From Geotrypetes seraphini (taxonomy: Eukaryota; Chordata; Amphibia; Gymnophiona; Dermophiidae), in NCBI RefSeq assembly GCF_902459505.1, contig NC_047096.1, positions 3,038,001 to 3,102,000 of the forward strand: DNA of 64,000 nt. The letters are read 5' to 3'. Made by a program: the position numbers and the translations under genes. The notes under the pieces are model-generated. The model saw only the letters and a list, made by a program, of their open reading frames with translations. It ran no database searches and was not told the DNA's origin. Shown here piece by piece: positions 50,926 through 62,231 of the stretch; position 1 is the first letter of the stretch; each line of letters begins with the position of its first letter.

Positions 50926-52114
50926 TTCCATATCCTTGGACGTTTGCCAACCAACTCCATCACAGACTGAGATGCAGGAAAGCTCAGTGGTCTTGTGGCT
51001 AATGCTGGAAACACAGGCTCCAGCCTTCGCTCAGGTCTTTAGTGTGGAGTGGCGGAGGCTGCACCCACACCTGAGGCCTACATTTCGTTTGCAAGTAACT
51101 TTAGACAGCTGCAATGTGTCCTGAGCACATGAAAAGAGAAGAGGAAGCAGAGCCTGATGATCTAAAGAAATCAGAGAAGCTTCAGAGCCATATAAACCCC
51201 CTCCTTGTAGCCTCAGCATAGGTGGTGCCAGTCAGAGGCTTATCACATTGTTTCCGCTGCATTTCAGAATATCATTTGCCAAACTAGGCCATTTCTCGAA
51301 CAGCAAGATAGGGTCTGAGTCCAGAAGGAGCACAACGCAAAGCACAGCTTGAAAATGGAGACTGGACATTAGCCCTTCATCTGTACCTATCTCTGGGAGC
51401 TGCAGGGCACCACAAGACAGCAGCGGGCGCTTCAGAATGCTTAGAACCGAATACAGAAAGGTGGGATGGAGGAAAACGCAGATTCAGGCGCACTAGAAGA
51501 AATGAAGCACCTTCTGCCTGTTTTGTTATGGTCAGAACAAAGGAGGCGGCTCAGACAATGCACAGAAAAAAACGGACGCAATCCTGTGCTAAAGATTGCT
51601 TTTTCTTTTCCAGAAGAATTAACATAAACAAGGAGATTTCCTTGTTCAAATTTTGCCTACAGGCCACTGCAAATGTATTGATGTCGATTTTTGAGTTGCC
51701 AATCCGAAATGACTATATATAGCAATTGGTTCATACTCAGGGTTGTCCAGGAATTCACATGAGAAAGTAGGGCATAGTTTCCAGGTAACGGAGGCTGGAA
51801 AAGTCACCCCATGCAGGGAAATACATGAGATAAAGGAGAGAAGAGAATCCTTTGGGACAGAGATCAATAAAAGATAAGGCAACCTGCGCAATATCTCAGG
51901 CTTTTTTTTTTTTTTTTTGGGGGGGGGGGTAATTGATGGGATTTAAAGACAAATTAAACTCCAGCCCCCTAGTGACTGCATTTTGTGTGGGCTGAACATC
52001 TCCTTCCCTGGAACTGTATGAGAGGGAAAAATGGCCGTGAACAATCCTCTCTTTTCCCTTTTTAAAGCAGTAGCGTGTTTCCATATTTGGGCCACATAAA
52101 GCTAAGGTAGAGGA

Positions 52115-52358
52115 TTCTGCTGCGACCCAGAGTGGTGAACGCCTGGAATGCTCTCCCAGAAGAGGTTGTGGAGGAAACCACCATTCAAGGTTTTAAGGGC
52201 AAGTTGGATGCACATCTTGAAAGCCACATTGAGGGATACGAATAACTAAGGTATTCGCCAGGGTAGGCCTGGCTGGGCCTCCGCGTGTGTGGATCGCCGG
52301 ACTAGATGGACCCAAGGTCTGATCCGGTGCAGGCATTTCTTATGTTCTTATGTTCTAT
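52115..52358 (+). mobile_element. CR1 LINE 3' end
   Basis: Encodes RVVNAWNALPEEVVEETTIQ and FKGKLDAHLESHIEGYE and ends with cttatgttcttatgttct. Same subfamily as the copy at 27755. Confidence 0.87.
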
Positions 52359-52536
52359 GTATGTATGTTCTATGATGCTCATAGGAATTCGATGAGTGTC
52401 GGAGCATTTCGCGCTCCGGGTCACAGTAGAAATCTCTACTATGGCTTAGTAAAAAAAAAAGTGTGTGTGTGTGGATTAATAAAGTAATACATTGTCACTG
52501 GACTAACTCAATGCATTTCTTCTCTGTCTTGAATAC

Positions 52537-52700
52537 AGGCAGTCCCCAGTTTAAGAATGCTTGACTTAAGTCGAACTCATACTTATGAACCGGGGTACTG
52601 CTTCTCCCTTCCTGTCCCTTCTGTGCCCCTTTGTCCCCCTCTGTTCTGCATCCTATATTTGTGCTTCCCGCAGGTGTTTCCTTCCTTCCAGCCACACTTT
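52537..52700. mobile_element. Possible DNA-transposon fragment
   Basis: Begins tacaggcagtccccagttta followed by gaatgcttgacttaagtcga, resembling terminal sequence of a Tc1/mariner-type MITE known from other vertebrates (from memory). The far end was not found; it lies directly before the CR1 copy at 52950. Confidence 0.35.
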
Positions 52701-52949
52701 TCTTGGCAAAGCCGCAAGTTGCGACTCCAGCACCTACTTCCCTGGTCTTCACAAAGCCGCGAAGGGCGGCTTGTGCATGCGGCCCGCTGACCTGGAAGCC
52801 TTCCCTCTGATGCAGATGTGAGAGCGAAGGCTTCTGGGTCAGTGAACCGCGTGCAGGGGTCACCGTTCCCGGCTTTGCCAAGAGAAGTGCGGCTGGGAGG
52901 AGGGAGCCGGCCAGAGAACATAAACGCGGGAACCAAAACTCCACTTCTA

Positions 52950-54685
52950 AGTCAGAGGTAAGTACCCTTGCTGCAAAAGATTCGCTAGGAGACACTCTAA
53001 TTCAGATGGGTAACTCTCTAAAGGAGTTTAGTAGACACAAAGAGTGGAGAGCTATGTATGTAAATGCACACAGCCTAGGGAATAAATTTCTAGAACTAGA
53101 AACAGAAATAGTAAATGCAGACCTAGACGTGGTAGCAATATCCGAAACATGGTTCACAGACTCTCATGGGTGGGATATAACTATACCAGGATACAACCTG
53201 CTTCGCCAAGATAGAGAGGGTAAGTTGGGAGGTGGGGTAGCACTTTACATCAAAGAGAACATCAAGACAACTAGGATCACAGATGTCAAGTACACTGGGG
53301 AATCCATCTGGGTAAACCTGGCCAGAGGCGGAGAGAAATGCCTATACCTCGGTGTGGTATACAGACCTCCAAGACAATCGGAGGACAAGGACACAGAATT
53401 AATTGAAGACATTGAGAATATCACATTACGGGGGGACGTTGTCCTGTTAGGGGACTTCAACATGCCTGATGTAGACTGGAACACATTCTCAGCAACAACT
53501 TGTAGTAGCAGGAGGATATTAACATCCATGAAGGGAGTATAGCTCAAACAAATGGTACTAGAGCCCACTAGGGCCCAGGCCATCCTGGACCTGGTACTTA
53601 CGAACGGGGAAAGCGTCACGGAAGTCTCAGTGGGAGAAATGCTGGCAACCAGTGACCATAACATGGTATGGTTCAACCTTAGAAAGGGCTTCCCTAGATC
53701 ACAAACAAAAATGAAGGTACTCAATTTCCGGGGCACTGACTTCGCAAGCATGGGTGATTTCGTCCGTCAGACGCTACAGGCTCAAGAAACAACGGATGAT
53801 GTGGAAGCTATGTGGTCAACACTGAAAAGGACACTACACGAAGCAACTATCCGCTACATAAAATCGGTAAATAAACAACAAAGAAAGAAGAAACCCCGTT
53901 GGTTCACTGATGAAGTCTCACACCTAGTCAAGGACAAGAAACGGGATAGTACGCCTTAGAACAGCAGATGGGATTTATGTGGAAACAGATTCCAAAAAAG
54001 CCAAACTACTGAACGATTACTTCTGCTCAGTCTTTACCTGCGAGGCACCTGGACACGGGCCACAGCTGGAAGCAAAGCCAAGCAAGGAAGACCCATTTCA
54101 GAATTTTGGGTTCTCACCAGCTGATGTTTACAGCGAACTGTCAAGACTCAAGGTGAGCAAAGCTATGGGACCAGACAAATTGCACCCACGAGTGCTCAGG
54201 GAGCTGTGCGATGTCCTGGCGGAACCATTAACCATGCTCTTCAATCTCTCCCTAAGTACGGGGAGAGTCCCCCTGGACTGGAAAACAGCTAACGTCGTTC
54301 CTCTGCACAAAAAGGGTTGCAGAGCGGAGGCTGCAAATTACAGACCAGTGAGTCTCACATCAATAGTGTGTAAACTCATGGAAACACTACTTAAATGTAA
54401 ATTAGACACGATTTTGGATGAGGGGAATCTAAGGGATCCTAGTCAACATGGATTCACTAGGGGTAGGTCATGCCAATCCAATCTTATCAGCTTCTTTGAT
54501 TGGGTAACAGGAAAGCTGGACTCGGGAGAGTCTCTGGACATAGTGTACTTGGATTTCAGTAAGGCTTTCGACAGCGTCCCACACTGTAGACTATTAAACA
54601 AGATGAAATCGATGGGGTTAGGTGAGACACTAATTGCATGGGTCAATGATTGGCTGAGTGGAAGACGTCAGAGGGTGGTGCTCTA
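52950..54685 (+). mobile_element. CR1 LINE with endonuclease, 3' part missing
   Basis: The plus strand encodes an APE-type endonuclease (MYVNAHSLGNKF, LDVVAISETWF, GGGVALYIKE, YLGVVYRPPRQ, LLGDFNMPDVDW), then EVSVGEMLATSDHNMVWFNL and the first half of RT ([43 protein letters not shown]). It stops within RT near 54685. Relative to the copy at 10582, about 65 codons are missing near 53955. CR1 copies usually lose the 5' end, so loss of the 3' half is atypical. Confidence 0.9.
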
Positions 54686-55127
54686 TAATTTGGCTCTGTC
54701 TTCTTCTTATACAACTTTTCTGTGAAAAGAAAAACTTAAATGTCTTTCAAACTTCAAAACAGCCCTAGGGGGTTAACCTGAAAGTCGAGGGGTGGGAGGG
54801 GGGGAGGTAATCTCCAAAGAGGGACAGCTACATTTCTAGCTATCTTACTGGGCCATCCCTGTCTTTGTCCTACAGTGGAAGAAAGCCTGCCCCTGCCCCC
54901 AACCCCCCTGTAACTGGTTTTGTAGTGAGGCTTCCCCTTTGCCCATTTAGAAGCCATCTGCTGAGATGAAAGAAGGACATCAGTTCACTCATAAGAACAG
55001 TAACAAAACCAGGGACCTAAAGGTCCAAATAAAGAGGCAACACGGATCTATTCTATAATGTTAAGACTTCTCTGGTGTAGGATGAGCAAGTTCTAGTTCC
55101 CCCCTTCTCCATCCTACAGAGATTAGA

Positions 55128-55321
55128 GAGGGCTGCCCAAGTCCGGTCCTCGAGATCTACTGGCAGGCCAGGTTTTCAGGATATCCACAATGAATATGCA
55201 TGAGAGAGATTTGCATACATAGAAGGCAGTGCAGGCAAATCTCTCTCGTGCATATTCATTGTGGATATCCTGAAAACCTGGCCTGCCAGTAGATCTCGAG
55301 GACCGGACTTGGGCAGCCCTG
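55128..55321. mobile_element. hAT-like palindromic MITE
   Basis: gagggctgcccaagtccggt and accggacttgggcagccctg are inverted ends. The arms are nearly perfect complements over about 85 nt (gatctactggcaggccaggt / acctggcctgccagtagatc). No clear target duplication. The highest arm identity among its relatives in the window suggests it is the youngest. Confidence 0.85.
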
Positions 55322-55439
55322 GACTTTCGGATGCACATAAGCATTGGGGTTGGTCCTAACACCGGAGACCTTCATCACAATTTATTATTGTTTCATTTTG
55401 ACCTTAGACCCCTGGTTTTGTTGCTACTTTTCTGATAAA

Positions 55440-56590
55440 ATAATCATCTGTACTGGGGGAGGGAATAAACTGGCACAAGCTGAGCCAAGGGCTTCGACCA
55501 CAGACTAAAGCTCACCTCAGTCCCTTTCTCTCTGCCACCCCCCCCTGCTGTGGGAATCTGAGAACAGGGGCTTTTAAATGCGATGAGCAGAATATGCAAG
55601 TACTCCCCCCCCCCTTTTTTTTTTTCAGGCGGCTCATCCCTGGCTCGAGTCTCCTGCTTAAGCCGGTGGTCTCAGGGAATTTAGTCTTGCAAAATTAGAG
55701 CATAGCTTTGCTGGCTAAAGCCTATCGGAGACCCCCAGCAAAAGGATTCTCTCCCCCAGGCAGGTGGGCTTCCTCTGGGAGGATCAATATTGGAAGCACG
55801 GGGGGGGGGGGGTACATCTAGAAGAGAGTCGGGGGGCAGGGCTGCTGTACTCACCGCTAGCCCCCTGGTGATCACCCATCCAGCTCTTCTCAGCCTTCAT
55901 TTGCAGCGACCTGTAAATTCAGCACCGACAAGTCTAAACCGACAGGAGCTCTGCCTCCTCCAGAGGGAGGGAAAAGGCAGCTAGGAGCAGGCTGAACCCC
56001 TCCCCCTCGTGATTCCGGGGATCCCCTCTGCTCCTTAGGAAAGGGGAGGGGGGAGTCACCAATGGTCACAGAGCTCTGCAAGAGACGAGACCTGCAGTGA
56101 AGGACAGAAGGTCCAATCTTTTGTCTCCTTATCAGTGAAAAATGCCCCCCAGACCACCCCAAAACTATTGCATAGGAAAAGCGACATGGTTGGAGCAGAT
56201 CTAGTCTGCAGAAAGGATTTTGCTCTTCCCAGAAAAGCAGAGCCCAAGCAGCAGAATGCAAAGCTGGAAAAGCAGGACTGGCTTCAAGTGATCCAGTGGC
56301 TCAGAGTGGCCTGTGGCAGCTTGGGGGGACCCTGGGGGCCTGAATGACTTCCCAAGGAGAAGAAACCCCCACAAGCATCCCAATGTGACTGTCTTCCTCC
56401 TCCCGTCATTTCATAGTGACATTAAGTCATCGATAGCCTGCCACACACTCAAAATAACAGCTTGCTGTGGGTTGGCTCTCTTGCGCCACCTTTTGGTCGT
56501 ATTCCTAGGTCTCCTTGATTTTGCTTTTTTCTCTTTGGTAAGACACAAGGCTGTTTACATTAAAGATATGATGAACTATACTATGCAGAA
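55440..56590. other. Intergenic sequence with simple tracts
   Basis: No gene recognised. It contains C/T runs near 55606-55625, a G-run at 55801-55812 and an imperfect lysine/alanine-rich open frame that resembles nothing known. Confidence 0.35.
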
Positions 56591-56596
56591 GAATAA

Positions 56597-57390
56597 TCTA
56601 CTATAATAAAACCCTAAGCGTGCATGCGCACTTCAAACTTCGTGTTCCGTGATCTATAACTCTGTGCCAGTAGAATGCTACTGCATATGCAGAGTTTAGC
56701 GACCACGGACGCAAAGAGAACATTCTGGCGACTCCCTCCTCCCGCCCTCACTCACTCTCTCTAAGGCCCGCTGCTGCTCTTCGTTCGCGTCTGCCCTCCT
56801 CTTCAAACCAGCCTGCCGAGGATCGCCGGTCGGCTGTAGCGAACCTCGCAGGCCGCTCTCCACCTCGGTAGCACGTTCCCACTGACGCGATCCCATACAT
56901 CAGAGGAGGGGTGGGATCGCATCAGAGGGAACGTGCTACCAAGGTGGAGTGCGGTCTGCGAGGTTCGCTACAGCCGGCCGGCGATCCTCAGCAGGCTGCT
57001 TTGAAGAGGAAAGGGACGCGAACGAAGAGCAGCGGTGGCAGCGGTTCATGCCGCTGGGCCAGAAGAGACCAGGAAGCCGGGATGGAGGGAGGGTAAGAAC
57101 GGCGGTTTGGGAGTAATACAGACAGGGAGAGGGAAAGGGGGCTACTTTGGGGGGAGGGGTGTGCTGGGGGGCAGACAGCAATCATGCTTTACTCTGGGGG
57201 GAGGAACAGAAGGGGGCCACAGAGCAGGCAGGCATGGCACAACAGAGAAATACAGGCAGGCAGGAGGTCAGGGAGAGACACAGACAGAAAGAATGACAGA
57301 CAGACAGCGGCCAAGGAGAGAGAGAGAGAAAGAAAGACAGACAGACCCATCTCTTCTAGCACCCGTTAATGTAACGGGCTTAAAGACTAG
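56597..57390 (+). mobile_element. Non-autonomous Helitron with internal fold-back
   Basis: Starts TCTACTATAATAAAACCC after an A and ends CTAG before a T, the Helitron A|T insertion rule. A hairpin (cccgtt-aatgt-aacggg, 57362-57378) lies 11 nt before the CTAG end. There is no Rep/helicase in 794 bp. The interior has inverted arms (about 56768-56902 and 56905-57036) and then a purine-rich stretch with GACAGACA repeats. Confidence 0.88.
56768..57036. repeat. Inverted repeat of about 130-bp arms inside the Helitron
   Basis: The left arm cgctgctgctcttcgttcgc ... ggctgtagcgaacctcgcag ... gtagcacgttccc is mirrored by the right arm gggaacgtgctac ... ctgcgaggttcgctacagcc ... gcgaacgaagagcagcgg. By eye the arms are about 85-90 percent identical and the spacer is only a few nt. 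Confidence 0.85.
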
Positions 57391-57924
57391 TGTAGACATA
57401 ATCAGGTAAAAACCCTGAAGCAAGAACTCTGCACAGAATGAATATAGAAGAAGCCGGACTTAAGAGATGTGCCTGGAAAGTTGTTAGGCCTCTCTCTGAA
57501 GGAGGATTACTGGAATAGCTTTTTGGTAGGAATTCCCAAATGATTTCAGAATGCTGTGGTGGCCGTGTTCGTCCACTTTCCAAGGTCACCCTTCTTCTTC
57601 AGATCAGAGATAAGCAAATGTTGACCTGAAAGCATTTTCTATTGGCCTCATTTTCTTTCTTCTGATCTGAAGACCTTCAAAAGCTCATCATAAAATACAT
57701 CGAGTTAGTCCAATAAAAAGGTTTCAGCTTATTTCCTTTGTTCTGTTTCTTTATATTACCTCAGATTGCTGTGGAAGGTGCAATTAAAGGCTTGTCTAAC
57801 CCTGAATATATCACTCCAATTCTGGCAGAGCGACACAGGTTGCCGATTCAATATAGAATCTAAGATTATGATGGCAGTCTTTAAAGTTTTTTGATTGATA
57901 ACTCCAGTGGTATCTGCTTCTTTG

Positions 57925-57985
57925 GCATTTGGCGTAAGGCGACAGACTTAGAGGTCTCAATGTGTATACTTTGGGGGAAAGGGTC
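57925..57985 (+). mobile_element. CR1 LINE scrap
   Basis: gcgacagacttagaggtctc and atgtgtatactttgggggaa match the ORF2-end phrase seen at 34437 and 21740. Confidence 0.5.
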
Positions 57986-58417
57986 CGATCTTGAGGCTAA
58001 GAGAGGTGCTTAGAGGAGACCTACAGGGATGTTGTAGAAAAGTCCCACCTCCAGTTTGGCAGCTTCTGTCTCGGAGGAGGGAGGTCTTCTTAAAGGAGAG
58101 CATCACCCTGATGAAGTAGGAGACAACCCTGTAGCCAGGACCTGCCCACCAGGGGATGAGCCGAAGAGGGAAGGGTTAGAACAGCCATTATAGTGGGAGA
58201 TTCTATCATTAGGCATGTAGATAGCAGGGTGGCTGGTGGACAGGAGGATCGCTTGGTAACTTGCCTGCTTGGTGCAAAGGTGTCACTTAGAAAAAGATTT
58301 TAGACAGTGCTGGGGAGGAGCCTGCTGTCTTGGGATGTCCCATTTTCTTCTTCACCCCCCTGGTCTGGTTACCTCTGAGTCTATCCCCTTTCCCTCATTC
58401 CAGAGTTCTTTCCATTA

Positions 58418-58610
58418 CTGGTTAGAGCTACAGCCTCAGCACCGAGGTTGTGGGTTCAAATCCCACACTGCTCCTTGTGACCCTGGGCAAGTTGCTTAAT
58501 CCTCCATTGCTCCAGGTACATTAGATAGACTGTGATCGCACTAGTTCAGATAGGGGAAAATGCTCGAGTACCCGATTTATAATCCATTCTGAGGTGCTTT
58601 GGGGAAGATG
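58418..58610 (+). mobile_element. CORE-type tRNA SINE
   Basis: The tRNA-like head (ggttagagctacagcctcag, B-box gtgggttcaaatccc) is followed by a core, cttgtgaccctgggcaagtt gcttaatcc, resembling the CORE domain of MIR-type SINEs, and a tail with tcgagtacc. It is not a tRNA gene because the acceptor stem and A-box are degenerate. Confidence 0.78.
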
Positions 58611-60041
58611 AGCTAAAAAATCGAATGAATGAATAATTGAAAAAATCTCAAGTCTCACATGCAGCCCAGCTAAGGAAATGGATGAACAGCTGAGAAGTTG
58701 CCCTACAAGTTGCCTCTTCAATGTAATGGCTGCTTCGCTGGGGTTGTGAGAACAGTTCCATTTATGACCTCACTGTGACCATGGCCAAAACGATGCTTCA
58801 TTTGCAAGGAATCTCATCCTACCCTAAGAAGCACAATGCACTTGAACCAGCGGCATTTAATATTTGCATCCACTGGCTGCAATAAAGCCATTTTTCTGAC
58901 TTGATCTCTAAAAGGTAAAGCCAGTTTTTGTATTTTTCTAAGCTGTTTACTCAGATCCAAGAGGATCTTGACACCTAGATGAATCATTAACCACATACCT
59001 CTCTTCCCCCTGCCATTTTCAGAAAGACCTAGCCTCCTATCATTTCATTGCCTTTTATCATTCAACAATCCAGGGGCTTCCAGCAGCCGTGCCCAGCCAA
59101 GGTGAATGCAGGCCAGCCTAGGCAGGGCAATTTGAGTACAGAACTACAAACCTTCAGGGGGATGGAAGGCACCAGGTTTTGAGCAGGTGCAGGGGCTAAT
59201 GGCCATGCTGGTACCATCCCCAACTAGTACTCCACACTGCTCAGGCAGGTCTGCCTTCAGCGCCTCCATTTTGGGTTGTTTTTTTTTTTTTTTTTTAAAC
59301 GCAAGGCTTCTCCTTAATCAATAGCTGTCTGTTGGATTCCATAACTATGTGCTTGTTCACCCCTCCTCCCACTACTTATGTCTAAGCTCCTTTACAGAAA
59401 GCCTAGACTTTCCCAGCCTCATTTAACAGGTGCTACCAATATATCAAGAACTTGGTGTAAGACTTATTGGATGGTGTTACCTGGGCCACCTTAGGAGTCC
59501 TTTGCAAAGGCAGTATGGCCCATATTCTAAAAGAGAGCACCTACTGAAGTAATTATTTTGATTGGCTATTAACGGCATGGTAACTGACCAATTAAAAGAA
59601 AAAAGTGTAGGCACCACTAAGCGCCTACAACCAGAGCGCTGGAAATGCAACTACGCAGGCAAAAGAGGTGTGGTTATGGGCGTGATTCCGTGTCAAAGGT
59701 AGGTGTTGCACATGGACCACATTTCCATTGCCTACCTTGGACACAGGCCATGATTTGTAAAACGGCACTGCGATCTGACCGACACAACCAAGGCTATGTT
59801 TTCAGGCGCCACTTTCAGAATTTAGGGCCTATGTAAGCTCTGCTCGTGCCAGCTACAGGATTATCACACATCCAGGGTTGGCTTAAGCATTTAGGCACAG
59901 AAGGCAGTCACCTAGGGCAAGAGCTTCTGGTGGCAGCAAAAAGCTAAACAGGTCCAGCGATTCACACAACTCAGAGAACCATCATTTCCTGTTAATAGCA
60001 AAAACAGAAAAGAAAAAAAAAAAAAAAAAAGACATCTAGGA

Positions 60042-60500
60042 GCAGAGTGGCCAAGTGGTCAAGGCTGCAGCCTCAGTAACCTGATGGTGGAGGTTCAAGC
60101 TAGAGAATGACACAGGGACAAATTTTCCCTGTCCCCATGGGAACTTATTTTCCCATCCTGGCGAGTTTGTTTCCTGTCCCTGCAAGCTCTGTCCTCATCT
60201 GCACAAGCCTCAAACCCTTTAAAAATCAGTGTTCGAGGTTTGTGCAGTTGAGGCAGAGCTTACAGGAATGGAGCAGGGACGGGACAAGGAAATTGAGCTC
60301 CTGTGGGGACTGGGACAAAAATTGTCTCTGGGTCATTCTCTAGTTCAAGCCCACGACTGCTCCTTGTGAATCTTGGCAAATCACTGAACACTATTGCCCC
60401 AGGTACATTAGTCAGATTGTGAGTCCATCGGGACAGATAGGGAGAAATACTCGAGTCCTGAATGTAAACCGCTTAGGCTTTAAGTGGTCTATAAATAGCT
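60042..60500 (+). mobile_element. CORE-type tRNA SINE interrupted by a hAT-like element
   Basis: The head at 60042-60100 (gagtggccaagtggtcaagg, ctgcagcctcagtaacctga) and the rest at 60351-60500 (ctgctccttgtgaatcttgg, caaatcactgaacac, tgtaaaccgcttaggcttta) form one SINE. The interruption is the 242-bp element at 60101. Confidence 0.82.
60101..60342. mobile_element. hAT-like MITE, unit-free copy of the 4925 family
   Basis: The ends tagagaatgacac and gtcattctcta are inverted repeats. The perfect 8-bp duplication gttcaagc lies at 60093-60100 and 60343-60350. It has no 105-bp cassette, unlike the copies at 4925 and 7386, and is inserted into a SINE. Confidence 0.93.
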
Positions 60501-60611
60501 TTGGAAAACTGACCTCTTGTTTCATTCCTGGAGGAAAGAGTAGTGGTGGTGGGGAAACAATTAGGATATCCAATATTCTTGCATCAGCTTAGGTACATCT
60601 TAGGTTTAATA

Positions 60612-60747
60612 CAAGGGGACGCTGAAAAGTTCTCAGCCCAACCAACAAATTAGAGAAATATGGAGGGGGGAAAAAAATAAAATTGCTGGATTGTGTATAG
60701 CCCTCGATGGAGACTGGTTGGGCTGAGAACTTTGCAGGGGCCTCTTG
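60612..60747. mobile_element. Short MITE with TA duplication (Tc1/mariner-like)
   Basis: The ends caaggggacgctgaaaagtt and (reverse) caagaggcccctgcaaagtt are inverted repeats continuing into ctcagcccaacca / tggttgggctgag. TA flanks both sides (60610-60611, 60748-60749). The size is 136 bp. Halves occur at 38259 and 40005. Confidence 0.8.
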
Positions 60748-60919
60748 TACTTTAGCCACCATTCTAGGTTGTTAGTGGAAAAACCACTTCTACTTCTTCC
60801 AGAATTACAAGACACCTCCCTGCACTGGCTCCTAAAATAAATATTTAGATAAGAGGTTTGAATCACAAGCAGCTTTGGAAGGAAAGACTTGACAGGTTAC
60901 ATAAATAAAACCACAAATC

Positions 60920-60925
60920 TTTATT
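60920..60925 (-). terminator. Candidate LEMD1 polyadenylation signal
   Basis: TTTATT on the plus strand gives AATAAA on the gene strand, about 1.0 kb after the stop at 61961. This implies a 3' UTR of about 60900-61960. Confidence 0.45.
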
Positions 60926-61960
60926 TGAACACAGCACAAATAGTGATGTCTCTAAAACATGAGTTTTCAACAGATAAAAAAAAGAGACACCCTAAAGCCT
61001 CTCTTTTGTTAGCCTGCAACTTGGCTATGTAAAGAATTACATTCATTTTATTTGTAATCATACATCCAGCAAAACTTGAACTTTGAATTAACATGTGAAC
61101 TACAATTGACCAACTTGTCTACTGAATGGTAACCATTGTCAGATGAAAATCTCATTTCTAGGGTTTAGGATGAACTGAGGTAGTGCCCTCTACTGTTAGG
61201 AGGAATGATCTACATCTAATGTGGTATATAAACAAAAGCTACACAACCATATTGAACTCCATTAGACACCTAGAACAGTGAATTCACAGCAGAGAACACT
61301 AAATACAGAGCAGCGGGTGGCTTGGAGAAACCCAAGTGTTAAGGGATTAGGAATACCTCCTTTTGGATATTTCAGGTGCTGCTGCCACTTCACTTTCTCC
61401 TGTTTAAAATAGTTTGGGTAGGGGGAAAAAGTCTGGCTAGCTCAGGACCCCACTCTAGAAGTGAACTGTCAGTGGAAAGCACGGTTTGTCTCTTCTGGGC
61501 ACTTTCCATTGCTATGGACGAGGCATCACAGTGGCTTACTCCAACCAATAATTCTCAAGTTAAGAAGTTTAAAAGAACTGGCCTTTACCTCAGATTCATT
61601 TTTATGCACCACAAAGAAAAAAAAAAAAAAGTCAACATAAAGCTACCCATTCAAATTCCAAGGACTGGGCAGCTGGCAACAATTCCTGCCTAACTCCTAT
61701 GTTGACGCTGAAAGAGAGGTTTTCTCTCCTAACTACTGCAGAGTCTTCAAAGTACAAATATGCAGCCAAGTAAGACCATTCTATTTGTCACTCTGTCACT
61801 TTGATGGGTGGGTGACCTCATTGCTCCAGTAGGAGACCCTGCTTTTCTGCTCTTAGCACATGAGAAAGGTCCCAAGTAAAGCCGCAGACACCTGTCGCAT
61901 TATTCTCTTTAATGGCGTACATTCTTCAAAGCCGTCTGCAGTCTATAGATGGAAACGAGT
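60926..61960 (-). other. Likely LEMD1 3' UTR
   Basis: No coding match was seen between the stop and the AATAAA. It is AT-rich with an A-run at about 61617-61630 and shows no TE ends that I could recognise, unlike the neighbouring intergenic DNA, which fits a UTR. Confidence 0.45.
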
Positions 61961-62231
61961 TCACGGAGCTTGGTGCACTTCCACTTTCTCAATGAGTGAT
62001 GTGAAGGGATTATCAGAATCGCTTTCCATGGTGAAGAACACTAGTATAAAGAAAACCACGATGGCAAACAGCACAATCTGCAGCGGCACAGTTAGCAGGC
62101 GAGGTGGCATTGCCTTCTTGCCCACCTCCACCTTGACCTGCTCCATTAGCTTCGCCTGGGCTGCAATGTCGTCATATTTGAACTGTATTGGCCGTCCAGC
62201 TGCTCCTTTAATTGGTCTTCTCCGGGTGGCA
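61961..62231 (-). CDS. LEMD1: LEMD1-like terminal exon (membrane anchor, stop)
   Basis: Starts after a ttgttgcag acceptor, encodes ATRRRPIKGAAGRP through the transmembrane segment and ends QAP plus TGA at 61961-61963. A single hydrophobic helix about 23 residues from the C-terminus fits a tail anchor in the inner nuclear membrane. Confidence 0.8.

Noticed and set aside
52495-52995. A 166-codon minus-strand open frame before the CR1 at 52950
   Set aside because: It overlaps a probable DNA-transposon fragment and the CR1 5' region; no known protein motif.
58418-58500. A tRNA gene (B-box gtgggttcaaatccc present)
   Set aside because: The acceptor stem and A-box are not intact, and a SINE core follows; other copies in the window show it is a dispersed repeat.
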